Assembly (NCBI GenBank): GCA_026418035.1
Contig: JAOACC010000105.1
Span: forward strand, 1 to 34,545
Direction: 5' to 3'
Source of the DNA: a bacterium
Lineage (GTDB): Bacteria > DUMJ01
Length of the DNA stretch: 34,545 nucleotides
In this document: positions 1-8,731 of the stretch, piece by piece
Position numbering within the stretch: the stretch's first letter is position 1
Layout: each line of letters starts with the position of its first letter
Program-made: the position numbers and the translations under genes
The notes under the pieces: model-generated
What the model was told of the DNA's origin: nothing
The model's input: only the letters and a program-made list of their open reading frames with translations
The model's database searches: none

Positions 1-87
1 CTTCTAAGAGAGATAAATATAGTTATAGCTAGGTTGAAGAAGGAGGGAGTTATAGAAAAGCTCAGAGAGAAGTGGGCTAGTTGGTAA
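1..87 (+). CDS. Amino-acid ABC transporter substrate-binding protein, C-terminal tail (partial)
   Basis: The frame is open from base 1 and gives 28 residues ending in a TAA at 85-87. The last residues, GVIEKLREKW, are the usual C-terminus of periplasmic amino-acid binding proteins (SBP_bac_3 family), where the final helix reads like 'LKKEGVIEKLREKW'. The gene directly precedes a His/Glu/Gln-type permease and ATPase on the same strand, which fits binding protein, permease, ATPase order. The start and most of the protein lie outside the window, so substrate specificity cannot be judged. Confidence 0.75.
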   Translation, partial: LLREINIVIARLKKEGVIEKLREKWASW

Positions 88-123
88 CGCCAGCTTATTG
101 CTAATGAATCTTTCTTTTCATTT

Positions 124-759
124 TTGAGAAGTATACTTCCCCTTTTAGGAAAGGGTGCCTTAATGACTGTGGAGCTTACTATTATTTCAGTGGGATTAGG
201 GGTAATTATTGGTATCTTTGGTGGAATAGCTAGGGTTTCGAGGAATCCACTTCTTTTAATTCCCTCTACAATATATGTGGAAGTAATAAGAGGGACTCCT
301 CTCTTAGCTCAACTATTCCTTGTCTACTTTGGACTTCCCTCTTTAGGAATAAATCTTCCCCCTTTTACCGCTGCGGTTATCGCTATGGGTATAAATAGTG
401 GTGCATATGTTACTGAGATATTTAGAGGAGGAATTCAGTCTATAGAAAAGGGGCAGATGGAAGCGGCAAGGTCTCTTGGGTTATCTTATCTACAGGCTAT
501 GAGATACATAATCCTTCCTCAGGCTTTTAAAAGGATACTTCCTCCATTAGGAAATGAGTTTATTGCTATGTTAAAGGATTCTTCACTTGCCTCAACGATA
601 GCAATAGCTGAACTTATGAGGGTAGGAAGAGAGATTACCAGCAGGACCTTTAGAAGTTTTGAAGTCTTGACGGTAGTTGCTCTTCTATATCTAGCGATCA
701 CTTTACCACTCTCTTTAATTGTTAGATATGCAGAGAGGAGAATGAGTGTAAGTGATTAG
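124..759 (+). CDS. Polar amino-acid ABC transporter permease (HisM/GlnP type)
   Basis: Integral membrane permease of a polar amino-acid importer. The 211-residue length is normal. The N-terminal part has the family's GALMTVELT segment, and the coupling region that contacts the ATPase ([25 protein letters not shown], about residues 118-142) is textbook: the EAA loop with conserved Gly. Several hydrophobic helices are visible. The listed TTG at 124 has no Shine-Dalgarno sequence. The frame is open back to the upstream stop at 85-87 with an in-frame ATT at 97, and an ATG at 104 would enter this frame only if the T run at 120-125 had one more T, so the true N-terminus is uncertain. It overlaps the ATPase gene by 8 bp, which indicates translational coupling. 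Confidence 0.9.
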   Translation: MRSILPLLGKGALMTVELTIISVGLGVIIGIFGGIARVSRNPLLLIPSTIYVEVIRGTPLLAQLFLVYFGLPSLGINLPPFTAAVIAMGINSGAYVTEIFRGGIQSIEKGQMEAARSLGLSYLQAMRYIILPQAFKRILPPLGNEFIAMLKDSSLASTIAIAELMRVGREITSRTFRSFEVLTVVALLYLAITLPLSLIVRYAERRMSVSD

Positions 760-1480
760 ACTAGAGAAGATATATAAAAGATTTGGGAAATTAGAGGTCC
801 TTAGGGGGATAGATCTCAATATTGATAAGGGTGAGGTTGTTGTGATTATAGGACCTAGTGGTGCTGGAAAAAGTACTCTATTAAGGTGTATAAATCTTCT
901 TGAAAGACCAACCTCTGGTAGGGTTATATTTGAAGGTGTAGATATAACAAAGATGGATGGAAGAGATATAGATAAGGTCAGAGAAAGGATTGGGATGGTC
1001 TTTCAACATATAAATCTCTTTAACCATCTAGATGTTATGGACAATGTCATCCTTGCCCCTATGAAGGTAAAGGGTTTATCTAAAGGTGAGGCTGAGCAGA
1101 TTGCTAGGGCTCTTTTAGAAAGGATGGGCTTAGGGGATAAGTTGTATGCGTATCCAAGTCAGTTATCTGGTGGACAGAGACAGAGGGTTGCTATAGCAAG
1201 AGCTTTGGCGATGCAGCCAGATATAATGCTTTTTGATGAACCAACCTCTGCCTTGGATCCCGAGATGATAAAAGAAGTCCTAGATGTTATGAAGGCTTTA
1301 GTGAATGATGGAATGACAATGGCTATAGTTACTCATGAGATGGGTTTTGCAAAAGAGGTTGCATCTAGGATAATATTTATGGATGATGGCTGCATTGTGG
1401 AGGAAGGAACTCCAAAAGAGATCTTTTCTAATCCAAAAGAGGAAAGAACAGCTATGTTCTTAAGTAAAATTCTTTACTAG
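752..1480 (+). CDS. Polar amino-acid ABC transporter ATP-binding protein (GlnQ/HisP type)
   Basis: Cytoplasmic ATPase that powers the adjacent amino-acid permease. The Walker A motif GPSGAGKST is at residues 34-42, the ABC signature LSGGQRQR is near residue 138, and Walker B with the catalytic Glu reads [12 protein letters not shown]. The H-loop is in [13 protein letters not shown], a stretch typical of the GlnQ subfamily. The 242-residue length is standard. The start is a GTG inside the permease 3' end, preceded by GAGGAG at about 11 nt. Family membership is clear. The specific amino acid carried (glutamine, glutamate, arginine or another) cannot be read from the sequence. Confidence 0.95.
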   Translation: MIRLEKIYKRFGKLEVLRGIDLNIDKGEVVVIIGPSGAGKSTLLRCINLLERPTSGRVIFEGVDITKMDGRDIDKVRERIGMVFQHINLFNHLDVMDNVILAPMKVKGLSKGEAEQIARALLERMGLGDKLYAYPSQLSGGQRQRVAIARALAMQPDIMLFDEPTSALDPEMIKEVLDVMKALVNDGMTMAIVTHEMGFAKEVASRIIFMDDGCIVEEGTPKEIFSNPKEERTAMFLSKILY

Positions 1481-1492
1481 GTAGGAGGTAAT

Positions 1493-2728
1493 ATGCGGAT
1501 AGGACTTCCAATTAAAGTGGTAATAATTATAGCGTTAGTAGGTTTGAGTGTATGGACCTTTATGAGGTATTCTTTGAAGCTGGGACTAGACTTACAAGGT
1601 GGGGTACATTTGGTATTTGAAGCCCAAGATACTCCTGAAGTAAAAGTGACTGGAGATACCCTTAATAGAGTTCAGGCTATCATAGATTCTAGAGTAAATC
1701 AGCTTGGTATTACAGAGCCAATAATTCAAAGGGAGGGAGAAAGGAGATTAGTAGTAGAACTTCCAGGATATCAGCAAGACCCTCAGTCTGCTATAGATCT
1801 TATAGGTAAGACTGCCCTTTTGGAGTTTAAAGATACAGGGACCAAGTATGTTGAAGAAGGAACAAAGTTAATCGATGCCCCTATTATACTTACCGGGGCA
1901 GACCTTAAGGATGCTAGGGTTGGTTATGATCAGTATGGAAGACCTGTAGTTGAAGTAGAGTTTAATCCAAAGGGAGCGAAGATCTTTGCTGAATTTACAA
2001 AAAAGAATATAGGAAAGTATCTTGCCATAACATTAGATAGTGTTGTTATAAGTTGTCCTGTAATCCGTTCTGAGATACCAGATGGAAAGGGTCAGATAGA
2101 GGGTAACTTTACTCTTGATTCCGCAACTTAATTGGCGGTGCTTCTAAGGGCTGGTGCCTTACCAGTTCCCTTAGATCTTATAGAGATGAAGCGTGTAGGT
2201 CCCACCCTTGGTAAAGATACTATAGATGCCAGTATAAGGGCAGGAATCATAGCGGTGATTCTGGTGATGGTATTTATGCTTATCTATTATAGATTCCCTG
2301 GAATTATAGCTGATATAGCACTTATTGTTTATGTTGCCCTTTTGATAGGTTTAGTTTCTGCTCTTAGGGCTACCCTTACATTACCAGGTATTGCTGCACT
2401 TATAATGAGTGTAGGTATGGCTGTAGATGGAAATGTGATCATATTTGAGAGGATAAAAGAAGAGCTTAGAAAAGGAAAATCTTTAATGGCAAGTATTGAG
2501 GCAGGATTTAAAAGGTCTTATGCGCCAATTTTAGACTCTCAGATAACTACACTAATAGCATCAGCAGTTTTGTTTTACTTTGGAACTGGTCCTGTAAGAG
2601 GTTTTGCTGTGATGCTTGTACTTGGGACTGTGATAAGCTTATTTACAGCTGTGATAGTAACGCAAATTCTATTCCAGCTTTTTGAACGTTTAAGAGTCAT
2701 TAAAAGCGCTAAGATGTTTGGGATATAG
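1493..2728 (+). pseudogene. secD: SecD protein translocase subunit, reading frame interrupted by an in-frame TAA
   Basis: SecD works with SecF at the membrane to pull secreted proteins through SecYEG using the proton-motive force. The first part (1493-2131) gives TM1 and the periplasmic P1 region, including GLDLQGGVHLVFE. The second part (2132-2728) gives the remaining membrane helices, with VGPTLGKDTIDAS and VGMAVDGNVIIFERIKEEL. The two join without loss of frame: ...FTLDSAT, stop, LAVLLRAGALPVP..., where SecD proteins normally read straight through. Only one codon is affected (TAA at 2129-2131; a CAA Gln would restore it). The gene starts at an ATG behind AGGAGGT. The second part could start only at the TTG at 2132, which has no usable ribosome binding site. 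This could be a sequence error, a real lesion, a split gene or readthrough. Family identity is certain; functionality is not. Confidence 0.85.
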
Positions 2729-2737
2729 GAGGAGCCT

Positions 2738-3742
2738 ATGGGATACTTTGAGAAGTCTAAGGTAAACATTATAAAATATACATCTCTCTGGTTAGGAGCT
2801 GCGGTAATAGTTATTGTTCTTTCTTTGCTATTATTCTTTACAAAAGGGCTCAATTGGGGATTAGATTTTGTTGGAGGAACTTTAATAGAGTATAGATTAG
2901 GAAAACCTTTCGATAATGTAGGAGAAATAAGACCATTACTTACCGAATTTAACCTAGAGAAGACATTTATACAGAAGACAGAAGAGAATGGTGTTATTAT
3001 TAGGGCTAAAGAGTTATCCAATAAAACTAGAGAGGCTATAACTAAAAAGCTCTCTGAAAATTTTAGTGGTGCAGAACTTGTCCGCCAAGAATTTATAGGA
3101 CCTGTTATAGGAGCTGAACTTAAGAGAGCTGCTATTATAGCAACTGTCCTTGGATTGATAGCTCAGGTTATATATATAAGTGTAAGATTTAAGCCTGATA
3201 TGGCTTTGGCAGCAGATATTGCTCTTATCCACGATATATGTCTTGTTATATTAGCATTTATCCTTACTCAGAAGGAGATAAATACTCCATTTATAGCTAT
3301 ACTTCTTACAGTTGTTGGTTATTCTATAAACGATACCGTTGTTATATTCGATAGGATTAGAGAGAACTTAAAACTCAGACCTAGAGATTCAAGGGAAACT
3401 TTCCCAGAACTGGTTAATAGGAGCTTATTAGAGACCCTTACTAGAAGTGTAAATACAGTCCTTACTACAATAATTGCGGTATTGGTGGTATATTTCCTTG
3501 GTGGCTCTGCTATAAAAGACTTTGCCTTTGGGCTTGCGGTTGGAATAGCAACTGGAGGTTATTCGTCTATCTTTATAGCTGCACCAGTATTAGTCCTCCT
3601 TAGGAAGAGGGAGTGGTTAGAAGAGGAGGAGAAGCTTAAAAAAGAGTCTATATCGACACCTCCAAGTGTGACCAAGGTTATTGAGACTCCTCAGAAGCAG
3701 GTTAATCCAAAGGCTCCTTCGGTAAGGAGGAAAAGGAGGTGA
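2738..3742 (+). CDS. secF: Protein translocase subunit SecF
   Basis: SecF partners SecD in the Sec holotranslocon. The 334-residue protein begins with a hydrophobic helix, then the SecF-type motif LDFVGGTLIEYR, a small periplasmic region, and a block of membrane helices. That block contains VVGYSINDTVVIFDRIRENL, the conserved transmembrane stretch involved in proton-driven motion. The C-terminal tail is lysine- and arginine-rich (RRKRR at the end). ATG start with AGGAG upstream, 9 bp after the SecD frame ends. The frame is intact, which makes the break in secD stand out. Very sure of identity. Confidence 0.96.
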   Translation: MGYFEKSKVNIIKYTSLWLGAAVIVIVLSLLLFFTKGLNWGLDFVGGTLIEYRLGKPFDNVGEIRPLLTEFNLEKTFIQKTEENGVIIRAKELSNKTREAITKKLSENFSGAELVRQEFIGPVIGAELKRAAIIATVLGLIAQVIYISVRFKPDMALAADIALIHDICLVILAFILTQKEINTPFIAILLTVVGYSINDTVVIFDRIRENLKLRPRDSRETFPELVNRSLLETLTRSVNTVLTTIIAVLVVYFLGGSAIKDFAFGLAVGIATGGYSSIFIAAPVLVLLRKREWLEEEEKLKKESISTPPSVTKVIETPQKQVNPKAPSVRRKRR

Positions 3743-3748
3743 AATAGT

Positions 3749-4069
3749 ATGATGTATTTATATCTGGTCATAGTCTTTATCGTTGCCTTTTTTATTGCGT
3801 TGTTTGTACAGATAAATAACTATCCAATAAATCTAAATTATTTTTGGGGTACTAAGGAGGTAAGCCTAGCTTTAGCCCTTTTTATAGCATTTGTTATAGG
3901 TTTTCTTATAGCGGTTATAGCTAGGGTACCTCAAGATTTGGCAATTAAAAGAAGGTTTAGAAGCCTAGAGAGAGAATTATTTGAAAAGGAGAATAGATTG
4001 AAAAGTTACTATATATCTCAGAGTTCTTCTCAGACTCAAGAGAAGGCTGAGGGCGAACAAAAAAGTTAA
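3749..4069 (+). CDS. LapA-domain (DUF1049) small membrane protein
   Basis: A 106-residue protein with two hydrophobic segments (about residues 3-22 and 38-60) separated by a short loop, followed by a charged, probably coiled-coil cytoplasmic tail. The pattern FVQINNYPINLNYFWGTKEVSLALALFIAFVIGFL is characteristic of the LapA domain. Family members are linked to lipopolysaccharide assembly in E. coli, but in most other bacteria the role is unknown. It sits just behind secF with AAGGAGGTGAAATAGT before ATGATG, so the start could be either ATG. The C-terminal 20 residues are Ser/Gln/Glu-rich and low complexity. Confidence 0.75.
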   Translation: MMYLYLVIVFIVAFFIALFVQINNYPINLNYFWGTKEVSLALALFIAFVIGFLIAVIARVPQDLAIKRRFRSLERELFEKENRLKSYYISQSSSQTQEKAEGEQKS

Positions 4070-4078
4070 TTTATACTT

Positions 4079-5710
4079 ATGCGGTTTATACTTAGGGACT
4101 GCCCTCCTGATTGGAAGGACCTTAGTAATAGCCTGGGTATCCTTCCGCCAATAGCGAAGATCCTTGTTGGGAGAGGAATTTCCTCTCCTTTTTTAGCTAA
4201 GAGATTCTTATCTCCTTTTATAGAGGGTATCGCAGATCCTTTTTTGCTTCCAGATGTTGAGATAGCCATATCTAGGGTAAAAAAGGCCCTTGTTAATAGG
4301 GAGCGGGTTTGTTTGTATGGTGATTACGATGTAGATGGCCTTACCTCTATTGCTACTCTCTTTCATACGATGAAAGGGCTAGGTTTTGATGTCTTTTATT
4401 ATATACCCAATAGACTTACCGAAGGTTATGGTTTGAATATAGAGGCTATAGAGAAGATAAGAAAGCAAAATGCCTCTTTAATAATAACTTTAGATTGCGG
4501 AGTGTCTTCTTTTTCTTCTATAGAATATGCAAGTTCTATTGGGATAGATACTATAGTGATTGACCATCACAATGTTACCGAGTCTTTACCTAAAGCGATA
4601 GCAATAGTAGATCCAAAAAGAGAAGACTCTTTATATCCATTTAGACAACTCTCTGGGGTTGGGGTCGCCTGGCAGTTTGCTAGGGCATTAGTAAAGAGTT
4701 TACTAGATGAAGATTCTTATCTAGAAGAGACATTGGATTTGGTATCTTTAGGAACAATAGCGGATATCGTTCCTTTAACTGAAGAGAATAGAATCATAGT
4801 AAAGCGAGGTATAAATAGACTAAAATTCTCTCCGAGGATAGGCCTTTTATCCCTTATGCGAAGTTCAGGTATAGAGGATAGTATGTTAAGTGCTGAACTC
4901 CTCTCTCTAACATTAGTCCCAAGGTTAAATTCGGCAGGTAGACTTGGCTCTGTAGATGTTGCAATAGAGTTATTATTGACTTCAGATCCGGTAAGAGCTA
5001 AAGTCCTTTCTGGGCAACTTGAAGAGAAAAATAGAAGTAGACGAGGACTAGTAGATAAAATTTTAGAGGAGATTATTAGAAGATTAGAAGGAAAAACCCT
5101 TGGTTCTACTATACTTGAGTATTCTGATTCTTGGCATTCAGGTGTCCTTGGTATAGTAGCATCTAGACTTGTTGATATGTTTAATAGACCGGCATTTGTT
5201 GGTAAAAAGGAGGGAGATATAGTAAGGTTTTCTGTCAGAAGTCCTGAAGAGGTTGATATATACTCGGTACTCTTTCCACTTAAGAGTATGTTTCTAAAGT
5301 TTGGGGGACATCATTATGCCTTAGGTTTAACCATAAAAGAAGACGAAGTGGATAATCTTAAAAATATACTTGATAGTAGTGTCCATATTGAGGGAGAAGA
5401 GTTAGTAGAGATAGATGCTGATTTGCCTCTTAGAGAAATAAATCCGATTCTTCTAAATCAATTGTCTCTCCTTGAACCATTTGGAATGGGAAACCCTAGA
5501 CCAATATTCATCGCTAGAGGTGTAAGGATTGTTGGAAGAGAAATGCAAAGTAATTCAAAAAGCATTATAATAGAGGAGGAAGGAAAGAGATTTGAGGTTT
5601 TTGACTTGGATGAAAGTACTATTATGGATAACTGTATAGACTTAGTTTACAGCATAAAGGGAATTGGAAAAATCGTAGGAATAGGAGGATTGAAAGGTGG
5701 AAATAGTTGA
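4079..5710 (+). CDS. recJ: Single-stranded-DNA-specific exonuclease RecJ
   Basis: RecJ degrades single-stranded DNA 5' to 3' in recombination and repair. The DHH-superfamily motifs are all present: LYGDYDVDGLTS (motif I, about residue 80), TLDCGVSS, VIDHHNVTE (the DHH motif) and a QLSGVGVAWQ segment. PRLNSAGRLGS follows, and GGHHYALGL marks the DHHA1 domain. The C-terminal part, with LLEPFGMGNPRPIF, is the OB-fold region. At 543 residues it is at the short end for the family, as in many thermophiles. ATG start without a clear Shine-Dalgarno. The 3' end overlaps apt by 14 bp, as in many genomes where recJ-apt-rel are linked. Confidence 0.95.
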   Translation: MRFILRDCPPDWKDLSNSLGILPPIAKILVGRGISSPFLAKRFLSPFIEGIADPFLLPDVEIAISRVKKALVNRERVCLYGDYDVDGLTSIATLFHTMKGLGFDVFYYIPNRLTEGYGLNIEAIEKIRKQNASLIITLDCGVSSFSSIEYASSIGIDTIVIDHHNVTESLPKAIAIVDPKREDSLYPFRQLSGVGVAWQFARALVKSLLDEDSYLEETLDLVSLGTIADIVPLTEENRIIVKRGINRLKFSPRIGLLSLMRSSGIEDSMLSAELLSLTLVPRLNSAGRLGSVDVAIELLLTSDPVRAKVLSGQLEEKNRSRRGLVDKILEEIIRRLEGKTLGSTILEYSDSWHSGVLGIVASRLVDMFNRPAFVGKKEGDIVRFSVRSPEEVDIYSVLFPLKSMFLKFGGHHYALGLTIKEDEVDNLKNILDSSVHIEGEELVEIDADLPLREINPILLNQLSLLEPFGMGNPRPIFIARGVRIVGREMQSNSKSIIIEEEGKRFEVFDLDESTIMDNCIDLVYSIKGIGKIVGIGGLKGGNS

Positions 5711-6218
5711 ACTAGCTAAGTTTATAAGAAACATACCGGATTTCCCTATAAAAGGGATACTTTTTAGGGATATTACACCACTTCTTAAGAATAGAGATGC
5801 ATTTAGGTCTGCAATATCAATGTTAGCTGATAATTTTAGAGACCTTGGCGTTGATGTGGTATCTGCTGTTGAAGCTAGAGGCTTCATAATAGGTGCTCCT
5901 CTAGCATTAGAGTTATCCGCAGGCTTTGTGCCTATAAGAAAGCCTGGTAAACTACCGTATGAGAGTATTAGGGAAGAGTACGCTTTAGAATATGGGACGA
6001 ACGTATTGGAGATTCATAAGGATGCTATTAAACCTGGCGAGAAGGTCCTAATAGCTGATGACCTTATTGCCACAGGTGGAACAGCTATGGCATGTAAAAA
6101 TCTTATAGAGAGATTGGGAGGCAAGGTAGTAGGTTTTGCCTTTCTTGTTGAACTTACAGAATTTAAGGCAAGGGAGCAACTGAAAGGTTATGATGTCTAT
6201 TCCCTTTTGAAATTTTAG
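5697..6218 (+). CDS. apt: Adenine phosphoribosyltransferase
   Basis: Converts adenine and PRPP to AMP in purine salvage, in the cytoplasm. The start matches the family (IRNIPDFPIKGILFRDITPLL), and the PRPP-binding loop VLIADDLIATGGTA is near residue 120. The end, GYDVYSLLKF, is also typical, so the TAG at 6216-6218 is the natural stop. The 173-residue length is normal. GTG start inside the recJ 3' end. The downstream rel coding signal begins essentially at the apt stop, in the frame one base back. Confidence 0.96.
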   Translation: MEIVELAKFIRNIPDFPIKGILFRDITPLLKNRDAFRSAISMLADNFRDLGVDVVSAVEARGFIIGAPLALELSAGFVPIRKPGKLPYESIREEYALEYGTNVLEIHKDAIKPGEKVLIADDLIATGGTAMACKNLIERLGGKVVGFAFLVELTEFKAREQLKGYDVYSLLKF

Positions 6219-8290
6219 AAAAGTTTGATGAAATTGGTAAGAATCTTATAGTATCTGCCTATGAATTTGCCCTTTCTGCTCATAATGGGCAGAAGCGTAG
6301 ATCAGGCGAGGAGTTTTTTGTTCATCCGTTAGAAGTGGCAAAAATCCTCTCTAGTATGGATGTTGATGCAGTTACTATAGCATCTGCACTACTTCACGAT
6401 GTAGTTGAAGACACACGTGTATCTATAGAGGAGATAGAGAAGAGATTTGGTCAAGAGATTGCTACATTAGTTGATGGTGTAACAAAACTTAGTAAACTTA
6501 CCAGCTTAAGTGGAGAGGAACGTCAAGCGGAGAACCTCCGTAAGATGTTTTTAGCAATGGCAAAGGATGTCAGAGTAATCTTTATAAAACTTGCCGATAG
6601 GCTTCACAATATGAGGACTCTCTCATATCTTCCTTCAGATAGACAAAAGATAATCTCTAAAGAGACTTTAGATATATTTGCCCCTCTTGCCCATAGACTT
6701 GGTATGTGGAGAATAAAGTGGGAACTTGAGGACCTTAGTTTTAAGTATCTAGAACCTGAAAAGTATAGGGAGATATCAAAACTTGTTGCCAAGACTAGAA
6801 AAGAGAGAGAAGAACACATACAGGAGGCTATATCTATAATAAGGTCTAATCTTGATTCTCTAGGAATAAAGGCAGATATACAGGGAAGGCCTAAACATCT
6901 GTATAGTATCTATATGAAGATGCAAAGGGACAACCTCACATTTGACCAGATCTATGACCTACTTGGAATTAGGGTTATAGTGGATTCGACTAAGGACTGT
7001 TATACTGTTCTTGGAATCATACATTCACTTTGGAAACCTATCCCTGGAAGGTTTAAGGATTATATAGCGGTTCCAAAGTCTAATATGTACCAAAGTCTTC
7101 ATACTACCGTTATTGGTCCTAGGGGTGAACCTTTAGAGATACAGATTAGGACGTATGAAATGCATAGGATTGCCGAGTACGGTATAGCAGCACATTGGAA
7201 GTATAAAGAGGGTAGAACTGATCAGGATTTTGACATAAAGCTTTCCTGGCTCAGGCAACTCCTTGAATGGCAGAAGGATATGCAGGATGCTAAAGAGTTT
7301 GTAGAACAGGTAAAGGTAGACCTATTTGAGGATGAAGTTTTTGTATTTACCCCAAAAGGTGATGTTGTTTCTCTTCCTAAGGGGTCTACACCTATTGATT
7401 TTGCCTATCGTATACATACAGAGATTGGTAATAGATGTGTTGGTGCCAAGGTAAACGGTAGGATAGTACCACTAGACTATAAACTCAATAGTGGAGAGAT
7501 AGTTGAGATACTTACATCTAAATCTGCTACTCCAAGCCTGGATTGGCTCTCTTTTGTAGCTACTACTTCTGCAAGAAACAGGATAAGGCAATATTTTAAG
7601 AGATTACAGAGAGAAGAGAACATATTAAGGGGTAAGGAGATTTTAGATAAAGAGCTCAAGAGGATACAGGGTGACCTCCCTGATAAGATGAAGGAGCTTG
7701 ATTGGGCACCCCTACTTGAAGCCTTTGAGCTAAAAGACCCTGAAGAGCTCTTTCTTGCAGTAGGAAATGGAGAGATTACTCCACAGCAGATATTCCAAGT
7801 ATTACAGAAGAGTACAAAAGAAGAGAAGATCCTAAGTTTACCTAAGAAAGAAGAAAGTACAGGTGTGTATGTTGATGGTGCAGATAATCTCCTTATAAGA
7901 TTAGCAAAATGTTGTAGTCCATTACCTGGTGATGAGATTATAGGTTATATATCTCAGGGAAGGGGAATTACCGTTCATAGGAAAGAATGCACAAATATAA
8001 AGAATCTACCTAAAGAGAAATTAATAGGGGTTCGCTGGCATGCGGATAACATACACAAATTCAATGCAAGAATAGATGTATATGCAAGAGATAGGGTTGG
8101 TTTACTCAAAGATGTTTTGACCGAGATCTCTAATCTTGGTAGTAATGTTTATGATGCAAGGGCAGTGGTGAAAAATGGTAGGGTAAATATTTACATAGTA
8201 TTGGATGTTCAGAATATACATCATTGTGATGCTATTTTAAGGGCTATAAGAGGAGTGAAGGATGTTATCTCTGTTGGGAGGCATACATAG
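6212..8290 (+). CDS. rel: Bifunctional (p)ppGpp synthetase/hydrolase Rel; no canonical start codon in frame
   Basis: Makes and degrades the alarmone (p)ppGpp in the stringent response. Domains in order: HD hydrolase (LLHDVVEDT), RelA/SpoT synthetase with RFKDYIAVPKSNMYQSLHT, TGS (FVFTPKGDVVSLPKGSTPIDFAYRIHT), a zinc-finger-like region (AKCCSPLPGDEIIGY) and C-terminal ACT. The RFKD motif is the form found in bifunctional enzymes rather than synthetase-only RelA. The ORF track starts at GTG 6335, which would delete the conserved HNGQKRRSGEEFFVHPLEVA, including the first metal-binding His of the HD domain. That stretch is encoded in frame upstream but has no ATG/GTG/TTG. I start provisionally at ATT 6212. 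An alternative is ATG 6193 behind AAAGG, which enters this frame if one T of the TTTT run (6205-6208) is skipped or spurious. Confidence 0.9.
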   Translation: MLEKFDEIGKNLIVSAYEFALSAHNGQKRRSGEEFFVHPLEVAKILSSMDVDAVTIASALLHDVVEDTRVSIEEIEKRFGQEIATLVDGVTKLSKLTSLSGEERQAENLRKMFLAMAKDVRVIFIKLADRLHNMRTLSYLPSDRQKIISKETLDIFAPLAHRLGMWRIKWELEDLSFKYLEPEKYREISKLVAKTRKEREEHIQEAISIIRSNLDSLGIKADIQGRPKHLYSIYMKMQRDNLTFDQIYDLLGIRVIVDSTKDCYTVLGIIHSLWKPIPGRFKDYIAVPKSNMYQSLHTTVIGPRGEPLEIQIRTYEMHRIAEYGIAAHWKYKEGRTDQDFDIKLSWLRQLLEWQKDMQDAKEFVEQVKVDLFEDEVFVFTPKGDVVSLPKGSTPIDFAYRIHTEIGNRCVGAKVNGRIVPLDYKLNSGEIVEILTSKSATPSLDWLSFVATTSARNRIRQYFKRLQREENILRGKEILDKELKRIQGDLPDKMKELDWAPLLEAFELKDPEELFLAVGNGEITPQQIFQVLQKSTKEEKILSLPKKEESTGVYVDGADNLLIRLAKCCSPLPGDEIIGYISQGRGITVHRKECTNIKNLPKEKLIGVRWHADNIHKFNARIDVYARDRVGLLKDVLTEISNLGSNVYDARAVVKNGRVNIYIVLDVQNIHHCDAILRAIRGVKDVISVGRHT

Positions 8291-8293
8291 CAG

Positions 8294-8731
8294 ATGAGAG
8301 TGGTAATTCAACGGGTTAAGTCTGCAGATGTAAAGGTGGATGGTAAAGTGGTTTCTTCCATAGGTAAAGGTTTTCTTATACTTGTAGGCATAAGTAAGGA
8401 TGATACAAAAAAAGAAGTAAAAGAAATAGCAAAGAAGATTCCAAATTTAAGAATTTTTGAGGATGAAAACGGAAAGATGAACCTAAGTCTTAAGGATGTT
8501 GGAGGAGAGGTTCTTTCTGTCTCACAATTTACACTTTATGCCGATACTTCTAGGGGAAGACGTCCTGGTTTTGAGCTGGCAGCACCTAGAGATGTTGCAA
8601 TTGAGCTTTGGAATGAGTTTAATAGACTTTTAAGAGAAGAGGGCCTTACAGTAAAAGAAGGTGTCTTTGGTGAACATATGGAGGTATCTCTTATAAACGA
8701 TGGTCCAGTTACTATAATAATGGAGGAATAG
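8294..8731 (+). CDS. dtd: D-aminoacyl-tRNA deacylase
   Basis: Hydrolyses D-amino acids wrongly attached to tRNA, recycling the tRNA. The 145-residue protein has the family start MRVVIQRVKSADV and both active-site motifs, SQFTLYAD (about residues 77-84) and NDGPVT (near the C-terminus). ATG start 3 bp after the rel stop, and the gene ends directly against the next ATG, so it belongs to the same transcription unit. The rel-dtd neighbourhood is common in Firmicutes. GRRPGFELAAPRD differs slightly from the usual GRRPSFxxAAPP but is acceptable. Confidence 0.95.
   Translation: MRVVIQRVKSADVKVDGKVVSSIGKGFLILVGISKDDTKKEVKEIAKKIPNLRIFEDENGKMNLSLKDVGGEVLSVSQFTLYADTSRGRRPGFELAAPRDVAIELWNEFNRLLREEGLTVKEGVFGEHMEVSLINDGPVTIIMEE

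Noticed and set aside
2129-2131. Selenocysteine or pyrrolysine insertion at the secD stop
   Set aside because: The stop is TAA; selenocysteine uses TGA and pyrrolysine TAG. SecD has no known such residue.
6201-6218. Programmed -1 frameshift making an Apt-Rel fusion
   Set aside because: The frames would fit, but there is no XXXYYYZ-type slippery heptamer before the apt TAG, and apt ends at its normal family terminus.
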